Both the position numbers and the translations under genes were made by a program. Shown one piece after another: positions 1 to 10,106 of a stretch of 64,000 bases of DNA. How positions within the stretch are numbered: position 1 is the first letter of the stretch; each line of letters begins with the position of its first letter. The stretch comes from Clostridium sp. Marseille-P3244. Its GTDB lineage: Bacteria; Bacillota; Clostridia; Lachnospirales; Lachnospiraceae. The stretch is taken from contig NZ_LT635549.1 of assembly GCF_900120155.1 (NCBI RefSeq), forward strand, positions 1,892,688 through 1,956,687, given 5' to 3'. The notes beneath the pieces are model-generated. The model had not been told where the DNA came from. It saw only the letters and a list, made by a program, of their open reading frames with translations, and made no database searches.

Positions 1-50
1 AGGTAACGGAATGTTAAACTTTTCATTATATAAAATAAGGAGATATGGAT

Positions 51-1589
51 ATGAGTAAGAAACCTACTGTATTGATGATATTAGACGGCTATGGGCTCAG
101 GAACGACCCCAGGGGCAACGCTGTCGCGGAGGGAAAGACACCGGTCATGGACAGGCTTATGGCTGAGTGCCCGTTTGTAAAAGGAAATGCCAGCGGGATG
201 GCAGTGGGACTTCCGGAAGGCCAGATGGGAAATTCTGAGGTCGGCCATCTGAACATGGGCGCAGGCCGCATTGTCTATCAGGATCTGACCAGGATCACAA
301 AGGCGATCCAGGACGGAGATTTCTTTGAGAACAAAGCGCTTCTCGCGGCATGTGAGAATGTGAAGAAGAACGATTCCGCGCTCCATATGTGGGGCCTTGT
401 GTCAGACGGGGGCGTACACAGCCATAATACGCACATTTACGGGCTGCTGGAACTGGCCAAGAGACAGGGGATCGAGAAGGTCTATGTCCACTGCTTCCTG
501 GACGGACGTGATACGCCGCCGGCATCCGGAAAAGAGTATGTGGAAGAACTGGAAGCCAGGATGAAAGAGATCGGCGTGGGACAGGTCGCTACCGTGGCCG
601 GACGTTACTATGCGATGGACAGGGACAACCGCTGGGACCGTGTAGAGAGAGCGTATAGGGCGCTGGTCAGAGGAGAGGGCGTTGAGGCGGCCTCTGCCAC
701 GGAAGGGATCCAGGCTTCCTATGACAATGACAAGACAGATGAATTTGTGGAACCCATGGTGATCGTGAAGGACGGGGCGCCGGTGGCCACAGTGAAAGAC
801 GGAGATTCGGTGATCTTCTTTAACTTCCGCCCGGACCGCGCGCGAGAGATCACAAGGGCATTCTGCGACGATGATTTCAAAGGCTTTGACAGAGGCCCCA
901 GAGTAAAGACGACCTATGTCTGCTTCACAGATTATGACGTGACCATAGGGAACAAGCTGGTGGCGTTTGAAAAAGAAGAGATTACGAATACCTTCGGAGA
1001 GTTCCTTGCCGCTCATGGACTGAAACAGGCGCGTATCGCAGAGACAGAGAAATACGCCCATGTCACATTTTTCTTCAACGGCGGCGTAGAGGAACCCAAC
1101 CCGGGAGAGGACAGGATCCTTGTGAAATCACCGAAGGTGGCAACTTATGATCTGAAGCCGGAAATGAGCGCATACGAAGTATGCGACAAACTGGTAGAGG
1201 CCATCAAGTCCGGAAAATATGATGTGATCATCATCAATTTCGCCAATCCGGATATGGTGGGACATACCGGAGTCGAATCAGCGGCCATCAAGGCTATCGA
1301 GGCGGTGGACGAATGTGTCGGCAGGGCAGTAGATGCTGTAAAAGAAGTGGACGGCCAGATGTTTATCTGCGCAGACCACGGAAATGCAGAGCAGCTTATC
1401 GATGAGGAGACAGGAGAACCATTTACGGCGCACACGACGAATCCGGTGCCGTTTATCCTGGTAAACGCGGATCCGTCCTATAAGCTGAGAGAAGGCGGAT
1501 GCCTGGCGGATATCGCGCCGACCCTGATCGAGATGATGGGAATGGAACAGCCGAAGGAAATGACGGGAAAATCCCTGATCATAAAATAG
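51..1589 (+). CDS. gpmI: 2,3-bisphosphoglycerate-independent phosphoglycerate mutase
   Basis: Interconverts 3- and 2-phosphoglycerate in cytosolic glycolysis; the family uses two Mn ions and a phosphoserine. The protein is 512 residues, the usual family length. The catalytic serine lies in the NSEVGH motif about 60 residues in, and a late DHGNAEQ metal-binding motif is present. AAGGAG at 37-42 lies only 2 bases before an ATG at 45 but 8 bases before the in-frame ATG at 51, so 51 is the better start. The bases before it may be the tail of an upstream glycolytic gene, but too little is visible to say. Identification is secure. Confidence 0.96.
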   Translation: MSKKPTVLMILDGYGLRNDPRGNAVAEGKTPVMDRLMAECPFVKGNASGMAVGLPEGQMGNSEVGHLNMGAGRIVYQDLTRITKAIQDGDFFENKALLAACENVKKNDSALHMWGLVSDGGVHSHNTHIYGLLELAKRQGIEKVYVHCFLDGRDTPPASGKEYVEELEARMKEIGVGQVATVAGRYYAMDRDNRWDRVERAYRALVRGEGVEAASATEGIQASYDNDKTDEFVEPMVIVKDGAPVATVKDGDSVIFFNFRPDRAREITRAFCDDDFKGFDRGPRVKTTYVCFTDYDVTIGNKLVAFEKEEITNTFGEFLAAHGLKQARIAETEKYAHVTFFFNGGVEEPNPGEDRILVKSPKVATYDLKPEMSAYEVCDKLVEAIKSGKYDVIIINFANPDMVGHTGVESAAIKAIEAVDECVGRAVDAVKEVDGQMFICADHGNAEQLIDEETGEPFTAHTTNPVPFILVNADPSYKLREGGCLADIAPTLIEMMGMEQPKEMTGKSLIIK

Positions 1590-1661
1590 TCTTACAGTTT
1601 GGAAATGACCCTGTTCGGGCATAGAGCGGGCCGGGAGGGTTTTCTCACCGGAAGATGATAG

Positions 1662-1700
1662 GACAGAGGCATCGGAAATGTTCCGGGCCTCTGTCTTTTC
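1662..1700 (+). terminator. Rho-independent terminator after gpmI
   Basis: GACAGAGGC (1662-1670) pairs with GCCTCTGTC (1687-1695) and is followed by TTTTC. It lies between gpmI and greA and probably ends or attenuates the glycolytic transcript. Confidence 0.7.
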
Positions 1701-1741
1701 AGGCCGGATCTGCCGCAGGCTGAAGGAGGATATTGGAAGAA

Positions 1742-2245
1742 ATGGGCGAACGGTTGACAAAGAGCGATGTAGAAAAGATCCAGGCTGAGATCGAGCATCG
1801 GAAAGTGGTGAAGAGAAAAGAGCTGATTGAAGCTGTAAAAGAGGCGCGCGCTCACGGAGATCTCAGTGAAAATTTTGAATACCATGCGGCGAAAAAGGAA
1901 AAAAACAGCAACGAGAGCCGGATCCGCTATCTGGAGAGAATGCTGAAGACGGCAGTGATCGTGGAGGATCATTCGAAGGAAGATGAGATCGGGCTGAACA
2001 ATACCGTTGAAATCTACTGTGAGGATGACGGTGAGGTAGAAACATACCGGATCGTAACTTCTGTCAGGGGAAGTTCGCTGAACGGGCTGGTCAGCATTGA
2101 GTCGCCTGTCGGGAAAGCTCTCCTGGGGCACAGAGAAGGAGACCGGGTGTATATAAAAGTAAATGATGATTTTGGATACTATGTAGTCGTGCGGAAAGTG
2201 ATAAACACACAGAATGAAGAAGGAGATCAGATCCGCAGTTATTGA
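1742..2245 (+). CDS. greA: GreA-family transcription elongation factor
   Basis: Binds the RNA polymerase secondary channel and promotes cleavage of backtracked transcripts. The N-terminal half is the expected coiled coil, with the acidic tip segment GDLSENFEYHAAKKEK near residues 39-54. The C-terminal half is FKBP-like, with the typical SPVGKALLGHREGD run. About 167 residues from ATG 1742. A TTG at 1733 is also in frame, but it is only 3 bases from the GGAGG at 1725-1729, so ATG is slightly favoured. The sequence is somewhat diverged from textbook GreA, so it could be a paralogue. Confidence 0.88.
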   Translation: MGERLTKSDVEKIQAEIEHRKVVKRKELIEAVKEARAHGDLSENFEYHAAKKEKNSNESRIRYLERMLKTAVIVEDHSKEDEIGLNNTVEIYCEDDGEVETYRIVTSVRGSSLNGLVSIESPVGKALLGHREGDRVYIKVNDDFGYYVVVRKVINTQNEEGDQIRSY

Positions 2246-2299
2246 CAGAACAGTACTCAGGCCGCACAGAAGGCGCGGCACAGACTAAAGGAGGATATC

Positions 2300-2947
2300 A
2301 TGAAATTTACAACTGCAATATTTGACCTGGACGGGACGATCACAGATTCAGCGCCGGGTATATTGAAAAGTCTTTGTTATATGATGGAAAAGCACAGGAT
2401 TCCCGTGCTTCCGGAAGAAAAACTTCGTCTCTTTATCGGGCCTCCTCTGAGAGAATCGCTTCCGGAAGTATTCGGGTTTGGTGAAGAGAAGATCGAACGC
2501 ATGATAGAGACTTATCAGGAATATTACAGCGACAAAGGAATATTTGAATGTACAGTTTTTGAAGGTATGCCGGAGGCTCTTCAGAAGCTGAAAGATTCCG
2601 GCGTGCGTATTTTGATGGCCACCGCAAAGCCGGAAAAATTTGCCAGGATGGTTGCGGAGCATTTCGATCTTGCAAAATATTTTGACTTTATGGGAGGCGC
2701 CTGTATGGATGAGAGCAGATCCAACAAGCATGAAGTGATAGAATATGTTCTGGGATCCTGTGGAATTACGGATCGAACCGGCATCGTTATGGTCGGAGAC
2801 CGCGCGCATGATATGACAGGGGCTCAGAAATCCGGGCTTCACACTCTGGGAGTGGCATACGGATACGGAAGCGCGGAGGAGCTGCGCGGCGCGGGAGCTG
2901 ATATGCTGGCAGCCTCACCACAGGAAATCCCCGGCCTTATTCTCTGA
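2300..2947 (+). CDS. HAD-superfamily phosphatase, phosphoglycolate phosphatase-like
   Basis: A 215-residue HAD hydrolase. Motif I is FDLDGTITDS at the N-terminus, a motif II-like segment lies around MATAKPEK, and motif III/IV is VMVGDRAHDM, followed by a GVAYGYG loop typical of the Gph/PpaX branch. A helical cap lies between motifs I and II. It has its own strong site (AAAGGAGGATATC before ATG 2300). HAD phosphatases are promiscuous, so the substrate (phosphoglycolate, a nucleotide or a sugar phosphate) cannot be named. Confidence 0.85.
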   Translation: MKFTTAIFDLDGTITDSAPGILKSLCYMMEKHRIPVLPEEKLRLFIGPPLRESLPEVFGFGEEKIERMIETYQEYYSDKGIFECTVFEGMPEALQKLKDSGVRILMATAKPEKFARMVAEHFDLAKYFDFMGGACMDESRSNKHEVIEYVLGSCGITDRTGIVMVGDRAHDMTGAQKSGLHTLGVAYGYGSAEELRGAGADMLAASPQEIPGLIL

Positions 2948-3105
2948 TATATCTGATTTTTTGAAAAATTTTTACAGAAATTTATCGGTGCATCAGACAT
3001 AATTTTTACATTCTCTGCCTATAATAAAGCTGAAAACAGGATACTTATAAACAATTCATTGGTTTTGATATTTGAAAAATATTCAGCAGAAGAAGGGGAA
3101 AGAGA

Positions 3106-3351
3106 ATGTACAGAGGATTATGGAATTTTATTACACGATATATGGATGACAGTCACGCGGTGCCGGTGTTTCTTCCTGTTATGATTATAGGATGGACCCT
3201 GATCGGCGTGGCTGCGGGCCTTATCTGGTGTATTTTCACAGGCTCGGGAGTCCTTCAGTCTCTGGCGGATCTGATCTGTGCCGGCGGATATGCGGGACTC
3301 ATACTGGGACTGTTTGGAGGGTCCTTTTTCCTTTACAGGATCGGTGTCTGA
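3106..3351 (+). CDS. Small two-helix membrane protein, unknown function
   Basis: An 81-residue protein I do not recognise. Two hydrophobic helices (about residues 19-44 and 52-76) are joined by a short polar turn and preceded by a charged, aromatic N-terminus. AGAAGGGGAAAGAG gives a plausible ribosome-binding site, and a strong terminator follows at 3377, so this is a compact single-gene unit. A TATAAT-like box at 3020-3025 could be its -10, but no good -35 is visible. Nothing nearby suggests a role. Confidence 0.6.
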   Translation: MYRGLWNFITRYMDDSHAVPVFLPVMIIGWTLIGVAAGLIWCIFTGSGVLQSLADLICAGGYAGLILGLFGGSFFLYRIGV

Positions 3352-3376
3352 AATGAAAAAAGAAATTTTGCGAAAA

Positions 3377-3415
3377 GATTCCCTGCCGGGAAAGAGCCGG
3401 CAGGGAATCTTTTTA
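3377..3415 (+). terminator. Bidirectional terminator between convergent genes
   Basis: A 13-bp stem (3377-3389 with 3397-3409, loop GAAAGAG) is followed by TTTTT. An A-rich run precedes it, so it can also serve the minus-strand activase gene that ends at 3423. Confidence 0.9.
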
Positions 3416-3422
3416 AAATTCT

Positions 3423-6400
3423 TTATTTCTGTGCCTCCAGATTTTTAAACGCTGTGGACAGCATCAGTTTGATCCTGTTCAGCTGGTTTACTTCACTGGC
3501 GCCCGGATCAAAGTCAATGGCCACGATATTGGATGCAGGGTGCAGCCTGCGCAGCTCTTTGATAACACCCTTTCCAACCACGTGATTGGGAAGGCAGGCA
3601 AAAGGCTGTGTGCAGACGATATTTTCCGCTCCGCTGTGGATCAGCTCCAGCATCTCTCCGGTCAAAAACCAGCCTTCTCCGGTCTGATTTCCGATAGATA
3701 CGATATCGGAAGCCATTTTAGCCAGATCCTCAATATGGGCCGGAGGCGTAAAGTGCCGGCTTGCGGCAAACGCTTTGGTTGCCGGAGCTCGCAGCCATTC
3801 TACTGCCCGGATACCCAGATTTCCGACCAGCGCCTTGGATTTTTTGAATCCCAGGTGTGAAACTTTGAAATTCTGGTTGTAGAAGCAGTACTGAAGGAAA
3901 TCGATCAGGTCAGGGACCACGGCTTCCGCTCCCTCGGCTTCCAGAAGGTCTACCAGATGGTTGTTGGCGGCCGGGAGGAATTTTACCAGGATCTCTCCGA
4001 CAACGCCAACGCGGGGCTTTTTAATGTCCAGGATTTCAATGTTGTCAAAGTCCCGGATAATATCACGGCAGAGTTTTTTGAATTTCCTGCGGGAAGGATA
4101 TCCCTCAGAGACAAACTTTTTGCATAGTTCCGCCCATTTGCGGTGAACAGCATTAGTAGTCCCGGGAACTGCCTCATAGGGCCGCATCCGGTATACACAT
4201 TTCATAAAGATATCCCCAAACACCGCTGCGTAGGCAATACGTACCGCCAGAGGAAGCGTGATCTTAAAGCCGGGATTGGACTCAAGGCCGCTTAAGTTGA
4301 TGGAAATGACCGGGATATGCCCATAACCGGCCTTTTTCAGAGCGCGCCGGATAAATCCGATATAGTTGGAAGCGCGGCATCCGCCTCCTGTCTGGCTGAT
4401 GATGACCGCGAGTCTGTCAGTGTCATATTTTCCGGACAGGATCGCGTCCATGATCTGTCCGACTACAATGAGGGACGGATAGCAGGCGTCATTGTTTACG
4501 TACTGGAGTCCTACGTTGACAGCCTGACGGTTGTCGTTGGGCAGCACCTCAATCTTATATCCGGCCGCGCGAAAGGCCGGTTCCAGAAGCTCGAAGTGGA
4601 TGGGAGACATCTGCGGGCAGAGGATCGTATGGGTTTTTCGCATCTCTTTTGTAAAGGGAACCTTTTCAATAGACGCGGGCCGGATGGTGCGCTCGGTTTT
4701 TTTCTGTTCCCGTACCCGGATGGCGGCCAGGAGAGAACGTACCCGGATGCGGGCCGCTCCCAGGTTGTTTACCTCGTCGATCTTCAGGGTTGTGTAGATC
4801 TTGTCGGACCCGGTAAGAATGTCTGCCACCTCGTCTGTGGTGACCGCGTCCAGGCCGCAGCCAAAAGAGTTGAGCTGGATCAGATCCAGATTTTCAGTTG
4901 TTTTTACATAATTAGCAGCGGCATACAGCCGGGAATGATACATCCATTGATCCATGACGTTCAGAGGACGTTCTACCTGGTGGAGATGGGAGACGGAGTC
5001 CTCGGTCAGTACGGCAATATTATAGGAAGTGATCATTTCCGGAAGACCGTGATTGATCTCCGGATCAATGTGATATGGACGCCCCGCCAGAACAATACCC
5101 CGGTTTCCCGTCTCGTTGAGGAACCGGATAGTCTCTTCTCCTTTGGCGCGCATATCCTGACGGCATGCGGCAAGTTCCTCCCATGCAGCGTGGACAGCGT
5201 CTCGTATCTCTCTGTCCGGGATGGAAAATTTCGGACCGAGTTCCTCGATCAGACGGTAAGAGATGGTCTCTTCGTTTTTCAGAGAAAGGAACGGATGGAT
5301 AAAATCTATCTGTCCCTGGACAATAGCGTCCATGTTATTTTTAATGTTCTCCGGGTAGGATGTGACGATAGGGCAGTTGTAGTGGTTGTTGGCCTCTTCA
5401 AATTCATTCCGCTCATACGGAACAGAGGGGTAGAAAATATGTTTGATCCCTTTGTTGATCAGCCACTGTACATGCCCGTGAGCCAGCTTTGCCGGATAGC
5501 ACTCGGATTCACTGGGGATGGACTCAATGCCAAGCTCATAAATCTTTCTGGTGGAAGAAGGAGAGAGGACCACCCGGAATTTCAGTCTTGTGAAGAATGT
5601 AAACCAGAACGGATAATTCTCATACATGTTCAGTACCCGGGGGATACCGATGACCCCGCGTGATGCCTCTTCCTCCGGGAGGGGCTCATAGTCAAAATAG
5701 CGGTGGAACTTGTAGTCGAACAGATTGGGCATTGTATTTTTGGATTTTTCTTTCCCGAGACCCCGTTCACACCGGTTCCCGGTGATGAACTTCCTTCCGC
5801 CGCTGAAATGATTAATAGTCAGACGGCAGGTGTTGGTACAGCCGCGGCATTTTGTCATGGTGGTAGAGTACTCCATATCTTTGATCTCATCGATTGAGAG
5901 CATGGTCGTGCCCTCGCATTCGACATAGCGCTCTCTGGCAATCAGAGCGGCGCCGAAAGCGCCCATGATCCCGGCAATATCCGGACGGATCGCCTCGCAG
6001 TCCGCAATCTTTTCAAAGCTGCGAAGGACTGCGTTATTATAAAAGGTTCCTCCCTGGACAACAATGTGTTTTCCCAGCTCGGAGGCACTGGAAACTTTGA
6101 TCACCTTAAACAGGGCATTCTTGATGACAGAGTAGGCCAGTCCCGCGGAAATGTCTGCCACAGATGCGCCTTCTTTTTGCGCCTGTTTTACCTTGGAGTT
6201 CATAAATACGGTACAGCGGGTCCCCAGATCGATGGGATTCTGGGCGTAGAGTGCCTCATGAGCAAAATCTTCCACGGAATAATTCAGTGATTTCGCGAAA
6301 GTTTCGATAAAAGAACCACAGCCGGAAGAGCAGGCCTCGTTGAGCTGGACACTGTCTACGGTCTGATTTTTGATCTTGATGCATTTCATATCCTGGCCGC

Positions 6401-7670
6401 CGATATCCAGAATGCAGTCGACATCCGGTTCGAAGAACGCAGCCGCGTAATAGTGGGCTACAGTCTCCACCTCGCCCTCATCCAGCATCAGAGCGGCCTT
6501 GATCAGAGCCTCTCCATAGCCGGTTGAACAGGAGTGGACGATCTCCACACCTTCCGGGAGCTGGCTGTAAATATCTTTAATGGCGGTTATGGTGGTCCCC
6601 AGGGGATCTCCGTCGTTATTGTGGTAGAAGGAATAAAGAAGGGTTCCGTCTTCGCCTACCAGAGCGGCCTTGGTCGTAGTGGAGCCGGCGTCGATGCCAA
6701 GAAAAGCTTTTCCCCGGTAAGTGGCAAGGTCTTTGACAGGGACCTGATGCTTGGCGTGACGCGCGGTGAATGCTTCATATTCCGCGTTTGTGGCAAATAG
6801 AGGCTCCAGCCGTTCTACTTCGATGTCCATCTTGATCCTGCCGGCCAGGCGGTTCTGCAGCTCCTTAAGTGCCATGGGAACATCCTTTTTGGAATTCAGG
6901 GCAGATCCGATGGCTGCGAACAGGTGAGAGTGATTGGGCGCGATAATGTGCTCGTCATCCAGTTTGAGTGTGCGGATAAAAGCCTGACGCAGCTCAGGCA
7001 GAAAGTGAAGAGGACCTCCCAGGAAGGCAACGTGCCCCCGGATCGGCTTGCCGCAGGCAAGTCCGCTGATAGTCTGATTGACTACGGCCTGAAAAATAGA
7101 GGCGGCCAGATCCTCACGTGACGCCCCGTCGTTGATCAGCGGCTGGATATCGGATTTGGCAAACACGCCGCACCGGGCCGCGATCGAATAGAGGGCTTTG
7201 TAATTTTTCGCGTATTCATTCAGACCGGAAGCGTCGGTCTGGAGCAGAGAAGCCATCTGATCGATGAAGGAACCTGTACCGCCGGCACAGACTCCGTTCA
7301 TTCTCTGTTCTACATTACCTCCCTCAAAATAGATGATCTTCGCGTCTTCACCTCCAAGCTCTATGGCGACATCCGTCTGAGGCGCATAGTCCTGCAGGGC
7401 TGTGGATACGGCGATCACTTCCTGGACAAAAGGAATTCCCAGGTGTTTTGCGAGCGTCAGACCGCCGCTTCCGGTAATGACCGGAGAAACCTGGATCGGC
7501 CCCAGTTTATAGAGAGCACGGCCGAGAAGATCTGACAGTGTCTCCTGGATATTGGCAAAATGACGTTCATAGTCGGAGAAGAGTACCTCCTTGTCCTCGT
7601 CCAGAATTGCAATCTTGACTGTAGTGGAACCGATATCGATCCCAAGAGTATGTAATTCTTTCAGATTCAT
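3423..7670 (-). CDS. Giant acyl-CoA dehydratase activase-like protein (two BadF/BcrA ATPase domains + DUF2229)
   Basis: A 1415-residue member of the BadF/BadG/BcrA/BcrD ATPase family that activates radical 2-hydroxyacyl-CoA dehydratases. Two ATPase modules are visible, opening with [14 protein letters not shown] (about residue 10) and [14 protein letters not shown] (about 325). Each has the cluster cysteines expected of an activator dimer: [10 protein letters not shown] plus ARCGVF in the first, [10 protein letters not shown] plus TRCTVF in the second. A cysteine-rich CRGCTNTC segment follows near 640, then the long DUF2229/HgdB-like C-terminal half. No dehydratase alpha/beta subunit genes are adjacent. 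Start ATG 7670 has GGAGA upstream. Large fusions of this kind are common in Clostridia; the physiological target is unknown. Confidence 0.85.
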   Translation of the reverse strand: MNLKELHTLGIDIGSTTVKIAILDEDKEVLFSDYERHFANIQETLSDLLGRALYKLGPIQVSPVITGSGGLTLAKHLGIPFVQEVIAVSTALQDYAPQTDVAIELGGEDAKIIYFEGGNVEQRMNGVCAGGTGSFIDQMASLLQTDASGLNEYAKNYKALYSIAARCGVFAKSDIQPLINDGASREDLAASIFQAVVNQTISGLACGKPIRGHVAFLGGPLHFLPELRQAFIRTLKLDDEHIIAPNHSHLFAAIGSALNSKKDVPMALKELQNRLAGRIKMDIEVERLEPLFATNAEYEAFTARHAKHQVPVKDLATYRGKAFLGIDAGSTTTKAALVGEDGTLLYSFYHNNDGDPLGTTITAIKDIYSQLPEGVEIVHSCSTGYGEALIKAALMLDEGEVETVAHYYAAAFFEPDVDCILDIGGQDMKCIKIKNQTVDSVQLNEACSSGCGSFIETFAKSLNYSVEDFAHEALYAQNPIDLGTRCTVFMNSKVKQAQKEGASVADISAGLAYSVIKNALFKVIKVSSASELGKHIVVQGGTFYNNAVLRSFEKIADCEAIRPDIAGIMGAFGAALIARERYVECEGTTMLSIDEIKDMEYSTTMTKCRGCTNTCRLTINHFSGGRKFITGNRCERGLGKEKSKNTMPNLFDYKFHRYFDYEPLPEEEASRGVIGIPRVLNMYENYPFWFTFFTRLKFRVVLSPSSTRKIYELGIESIPSESECYPAKLAHGHVQWLINKGIKHIFYPSVPYERNEFEEANNHYNCPIVTSYPENIKNNMDAIVQGQIDFIHPFLSLKNEETISYRLIEELGPKFSIPDREIRDAVHAAWEELAACRQDMRAKGEETIRFLNETGNRGIVLAGRPYHIDPEINHGLPEMITSYNIAVLTEDSVSHLHQVERPLNVMDQWMYHSRLYAAANYVKTTENLDLIQLNSFGCGLDAVTTDEVADILTGSDKIYTTLKIDEVNNLGAARIRVRSLLAAIRVREQKKTERTIRPASIEKVPFTKEMRKTHTILCPQMSPIHFELLEPAFRAAGYKIEVLPNDNRQAVNVGLQYVNNDACYPSLIVVGQIMDAILSGKYDTDRLAVIISQTGGGCRASNYIGFIRRALKKAGYGHIPVISINLSGLESNPGFKITLPLAVRIAYAAVFGDIFMKCVYRMRPYEAVPGTTNAVHRKWAELCKKFVSEGYPSRRKFKKLCRDIIRDFDNIEILDIKKPRVGVVGEILVKFLPAANNHLVDLLEAEGAEAVVPDLIDFLQYCFYNQNFKVSHLGFKKSKALVGNLGIRAVEWLRAPATKAFAASRHFTPPAHIEDLAKMASDIVSIGNQTGEGWFLTGEMLELIHSGAENIVCTQPFACLPNHVVGKGVIKELRRLHPASNIVAIDFDPGASEVNQLNRIKLMLSTAFKNLEAQK

Positions 7671-7730
7671 TGTATAATCTCCAATCTTCTGTAGTAAAAT
7701 TTATATGAGTTCTTACTTATTTAATGTGTC

Positions 7731-7905
7731 TTTCTGTTTTGCAACAATTTACATTATACGACAGGAATTTTAAAAAGACAATTGTTATTATTATGCGGGA
7801 TTTGAAAATAATTCCGGGTCTTATAGATATTTTATATAAAGATTGTGTGAAAGTCAGGTAAAGCTATAACAACTGTTTGACAAACAGTTTTGTGAACGGT
7901 ACAAT
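7731..7905. repeat. Left copy of 175-bp direct repeat flanking the insertion sequence
   Basis: Identical over all 175 bases to 9886-10060 (offset 2155); identity stops on both sides. It abuts the insertion sequence and is best read as an unusually long target-site duplication. It contains promoters in both orientations. Confidence 0.95.
7753..7781 (-). promoter_or_regulatory. Promoter of the activase gene
   Basis: On the minus strand, TTGTCT (7776-7781) and TATAAT (7753-7758) are separated by 17 bases. It sits inside the left copy of the 175-bp repeat, about 80 bases before ATG 7670. Confidence 0.7.
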
Positions 7906-7928
7906 CCCATCTTTGACAGTTGAAAGAG

Positions 7929-7976
7929 TAAAAAGAGGCTACAAACCCAGTAAATATGGGCGTTGTAGCCTCTTTC
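7929..7976 (-). terminator. Terminator at left end of the insertion sequence
   Basis: AGAGGCTACAA (7934-7944) pairs with TTGTAGCCTCT (7963-7973), with an inner CCCA/TGGG pair. On the minus strand it is followed by TTTTTAC. It ends the transposase transcript and may also block plus-strand transcription entering from the duplicated promoter. Confidence 0.8.
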
Positions 7977-7995
7977 GGTCTTGCATCGATATGTG

Positions 7996-9744
7996 CTATA
8001 TTTTGTCTCTTTCCAAAACTTTTGTATTTTTAATGAGAGTGCGCATGGAGGTTTTGGTAATGATCTCATAATCCGTACGGAAACCAAAAACCTGGTGCAG
8101 GGTATCTGTAAGTTCTGTACGGGTGTAAGAGGGGATATAACCGCCGGCAGAAGATAAAAGGGTCATCTTCATGGAACGCAGGGTTTGGATGAGTTGATTA
8201 CACGTATAGTCCTCTCCAACAGCCTTTTCCAACAGCCGATACACGGTCAGGCTGAGATAGCAGGTCATGAAATGGGCTTTGATGTGGTCTTCTGTACGGA
8301 CAAAGGCTGGGCGGGAGCCGAGATCCTCTTTCATGATGCGGAAGTTTTCTTCGATCTGCCAACGCTGCCGGTTGATCCGGATGATCTCACTTACCTCTCC
8401 CTCTAGATTGGTCACTACGGCATAAAACCCATCATACATCGCTTCTTTCTCGATCTGTTCCCGGTCAAGGGCATAGATTGTTTTTTCAGCGATCTCCCCA
8501 TCCGCCGTAACCGTAGTGGCTTTTATAAAACGCATAGGATCATTCGGGTTTTTGCTCTTTCGTTTCTTCCCCGCGGAGGAGAAAAGTTTTTGCGCCCGTT
8601 CAATCTGGCCTTCCCGGATCCTTCTTTGGTAAGCGGCGTATTTCGGGGAATAGGTAACGATCAGAGTCTCATCCATATCTGCTGTCACAAGAGGGTATTC
8701 CTTATAATAAACAGAGTTGTAGGTCTCTTCATCCGTTTCATCCAGTGTGCGAAGGTCAATAAACTTTTTGGAACCTATCTTGCGGAACTGCGTGGGATCC
8801 ATCGCGATCCTCCGTTCATCCTCTTTCATTTTTTTCAGAGAATGTGTGATCACATAGGCTCTGTTAGCGAAACTGTTGAAGCGGCGGTTATTCAGAGAAC
8901 CCAGCCCGCTATCCGAACAGAAAATAAATTCGCTGCAGTTGAAATCCCGGATGATCTTCTGCTCTAATGGCTTCAAAGTTGTCTGTTCATTCTGGTTCCC
9001 GGGGAAAATATCGAAAGACAAAGGGATCCCGTCCGCATCCATGAACAAACCCATGGTCACGATCGGATTGGGACGATGTTCCTTGCTTTTGCCGTATCTG
9101 CGCAGTTCGTCCTCCTGTTCGATCTCAAAATAAAAGTTTGTGCAGTCGTAGTACAGGATTTTTTTGTTCCTGGGAAGGACAAAGTTGGAATTCTGGTAGA
9201 GTTCACTCTGTATAAAATCGGATTCCTCAGCAAGGACGGAAAGGGCACGGTAAACATCCTGTAAGGAGTATTTTGGCGGTTCCAGCAGGGTCTTGCAGTA
9301 CGCATAGCTTTCCCGCTTGCTGGAGGGATGGAGAATACGGGCATAGATCAGGTCTGTTAAAATGGCGTGGAGATCATACAGATATTTATGGCGGCCTTTG
9401 ATGGAACGGCAGATCTTATCCAGGCGAAGTTGGGTAACAAGGGACTGGAGAAAGAGATATCCGATGTTAAAAAGGCGCTGCTCATTTGGGGCGATACGTG
9501 CTCCCTGAGAAAAATCTATAGAAACTTTCCCGTTTTTCTGATTATAGAGTTCTGTTTCTTTTCGTGCTTCGTTTTTAGCCCATGCCAGCATCATATCTTT
9601 GTCTCCGTCAAACTGAGCGATGAGATCGTTAAATTTTCCGAGTTTTTTATAGATACGGGAAGATGATTTTCCATCCTCTTTCCGAAACGATTGATAAATA
9701 TATACATCTTTATTATTTTTACTGCCTGTAATAGCGATATACAT
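7996..9744 (-). CDS. IS1634-family DDE transposase
   Basis: A 582-residue transposase of the IS4-like superfamily. Candidate catalytic acids are D in YYDCTNFYFE (about residue 200), D in FCSDSGLGS (about 275), and E in RQRWQIEENFRIMK, the Y/W-(2)-R-(3)-E-(6)-K signature near 470. Start ATG 9744 (MYIAITGS) is preferred over an upstream in-frame ATG at 9795, because a TATAAT (minus strand, 9772-9777) lies between them and would be the native -10. The reading frame is intact. Confidence 0.92.
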   Translation of the reverse strand: MYIAITGSKNNKDVYIYQSFRKEDGKSSSRIYKKLGKFNDLIAQFDGDKDMMLAWAKNEARKETELYNQKNGKVSIDFSQGARIAPNEQRLFNIGYLFLQSLVTQLRLDKICRSIKGRHKYLYDLHAILTDLIYARILHPSSKRESYAYCKTLLEPPKYSLQDVYRALSVLAEESDFIQSELYQNSNFVLPRNKKILYYDCTNFYFEIEQEDELRRYGKSKEHRPNPIVTMGLFMDADGIPLSFDIFPGNQNEQTTLKPLEQKIIRDFNCSEFIFCSDSGLGSLNNRRFNSFANRAYVITHSLKKMKEDERRIAMDPTQFRKIGSKKFIDLRTLDETDEETYNSVYYKEYPLVTADMDETLIVTYSPKYAAYQRRIREGQIERAQKLFSSAGKKRKSKNPNDPMRFIKATTVTADGEIAEKTIYALDREQIEKEAMYDGFYAVVTNLEGEVSEIIRINRQRWQIEENFRIMKEDLGSRPAFVRTEDHIKAHFMTCYLSLTVYRLLEKAVGEDYTCNQLIQTLRSMKMTLLSSAGGYIPSYTRTELTDTLHQVFGFRTDYEIITKTSMRTLIKNTKVLERDKI

Positions 9745-9822
9745 GATAAAAAACGCCTCTCTTTTCTTTTTATTATAACACACTATTACAAACAAGTACA
9801 GAGAAAAACATAAAATTTGACA

Positions 9823-9850
9823 AAAAAATGCAGGCTTTATGCGGCCTGCA
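9823..9850 (-). terminator. Inward-facing terminator at right end of the insertion sequence
   Basis: On the minus strand TGCAGGC, an 8-base loop and GCCTGCA are followed by TTTTTTTG. It lies upstream of the transposase promoter and so would stop outside transcription, for example from the duplicated minus-strand promoter at 9908-9936, before it reaches the transposase. Confidence 0.75.
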
Positions 9851-9885
9851 AGGTATTTTTGATTTATTCAACTGTAAAACTCCCG

Positions 9886-10060
9886 TTTCTGTTTTGCAAC
9901 AATTTACATTATACGACAGGAATTTTAAAAAGACAATTGTTATTATTATGCGGGATTTGAAAATAATTCCGGGTCTTATAGATATTTTATATAAAGATTG
10001 TGTGAAAGTCAGGTAAAGCTATAACAACTGTTTGACAAACAGTTTTGTGAACGGTACAAT
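9886..10060. repeat. Right copy of 175-bp direct repeat flanking the insertion sequence
   Basis: A perfect copy of 7731-7905. It restores an intact promoter region upstream of the rhomboid-like gene at 10107. Confidence 0.95.
10032..10060 (+). promoter_or_regulatory. Promoter of the rhomboid-like gene
   Basis: TTGACA (10032-10037), a 17-base spacer, then TACAAT (10055-10060), about 47 bases before the start at 10107. An identical copy at 7877-7905 faces into the insertion sequence. Confidence 0.8.
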
Positions 10061-10106
10061 TGTATCGGTATAAAAACAAAATCTGGAAAGTAAGGAGAAA
10101 TAACAT

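Larger units (their letters stand above)
7906..9885 (-). mobile_element. IS1634-like insertion sequence (1980 bp)
   Basis: One transposase gene fills the element. The ends align as imperfect inverted repeats: reading inward, the left end and the reverse complement of the right end share ACAGTTGAA at the same offset (11 bases in) plus further T- and A-rich matches. Both ends abut the perfect 175-bp direct repeats. Long, variable-length target duplications are an established hallmark of IS1634 and its relatives. Terminator hairpins lie just inside both ends. The perfect repeats and intact gene suggest a recent, probably still active insertion. Confidence 0.9.

Noticed and set aside
4317-5663. 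A 448-residue plus-strand open frame inside the activase gene
   Set aside because: Antisense to a well-supported gene, with no start signal and no recognisable domain.
9828-10016. A short plus-strand frame across the right end of the insertion sequence
   Set aside because: It crosses the element boundary and the duplicated promoter DNA, with no ribosome-binding site.
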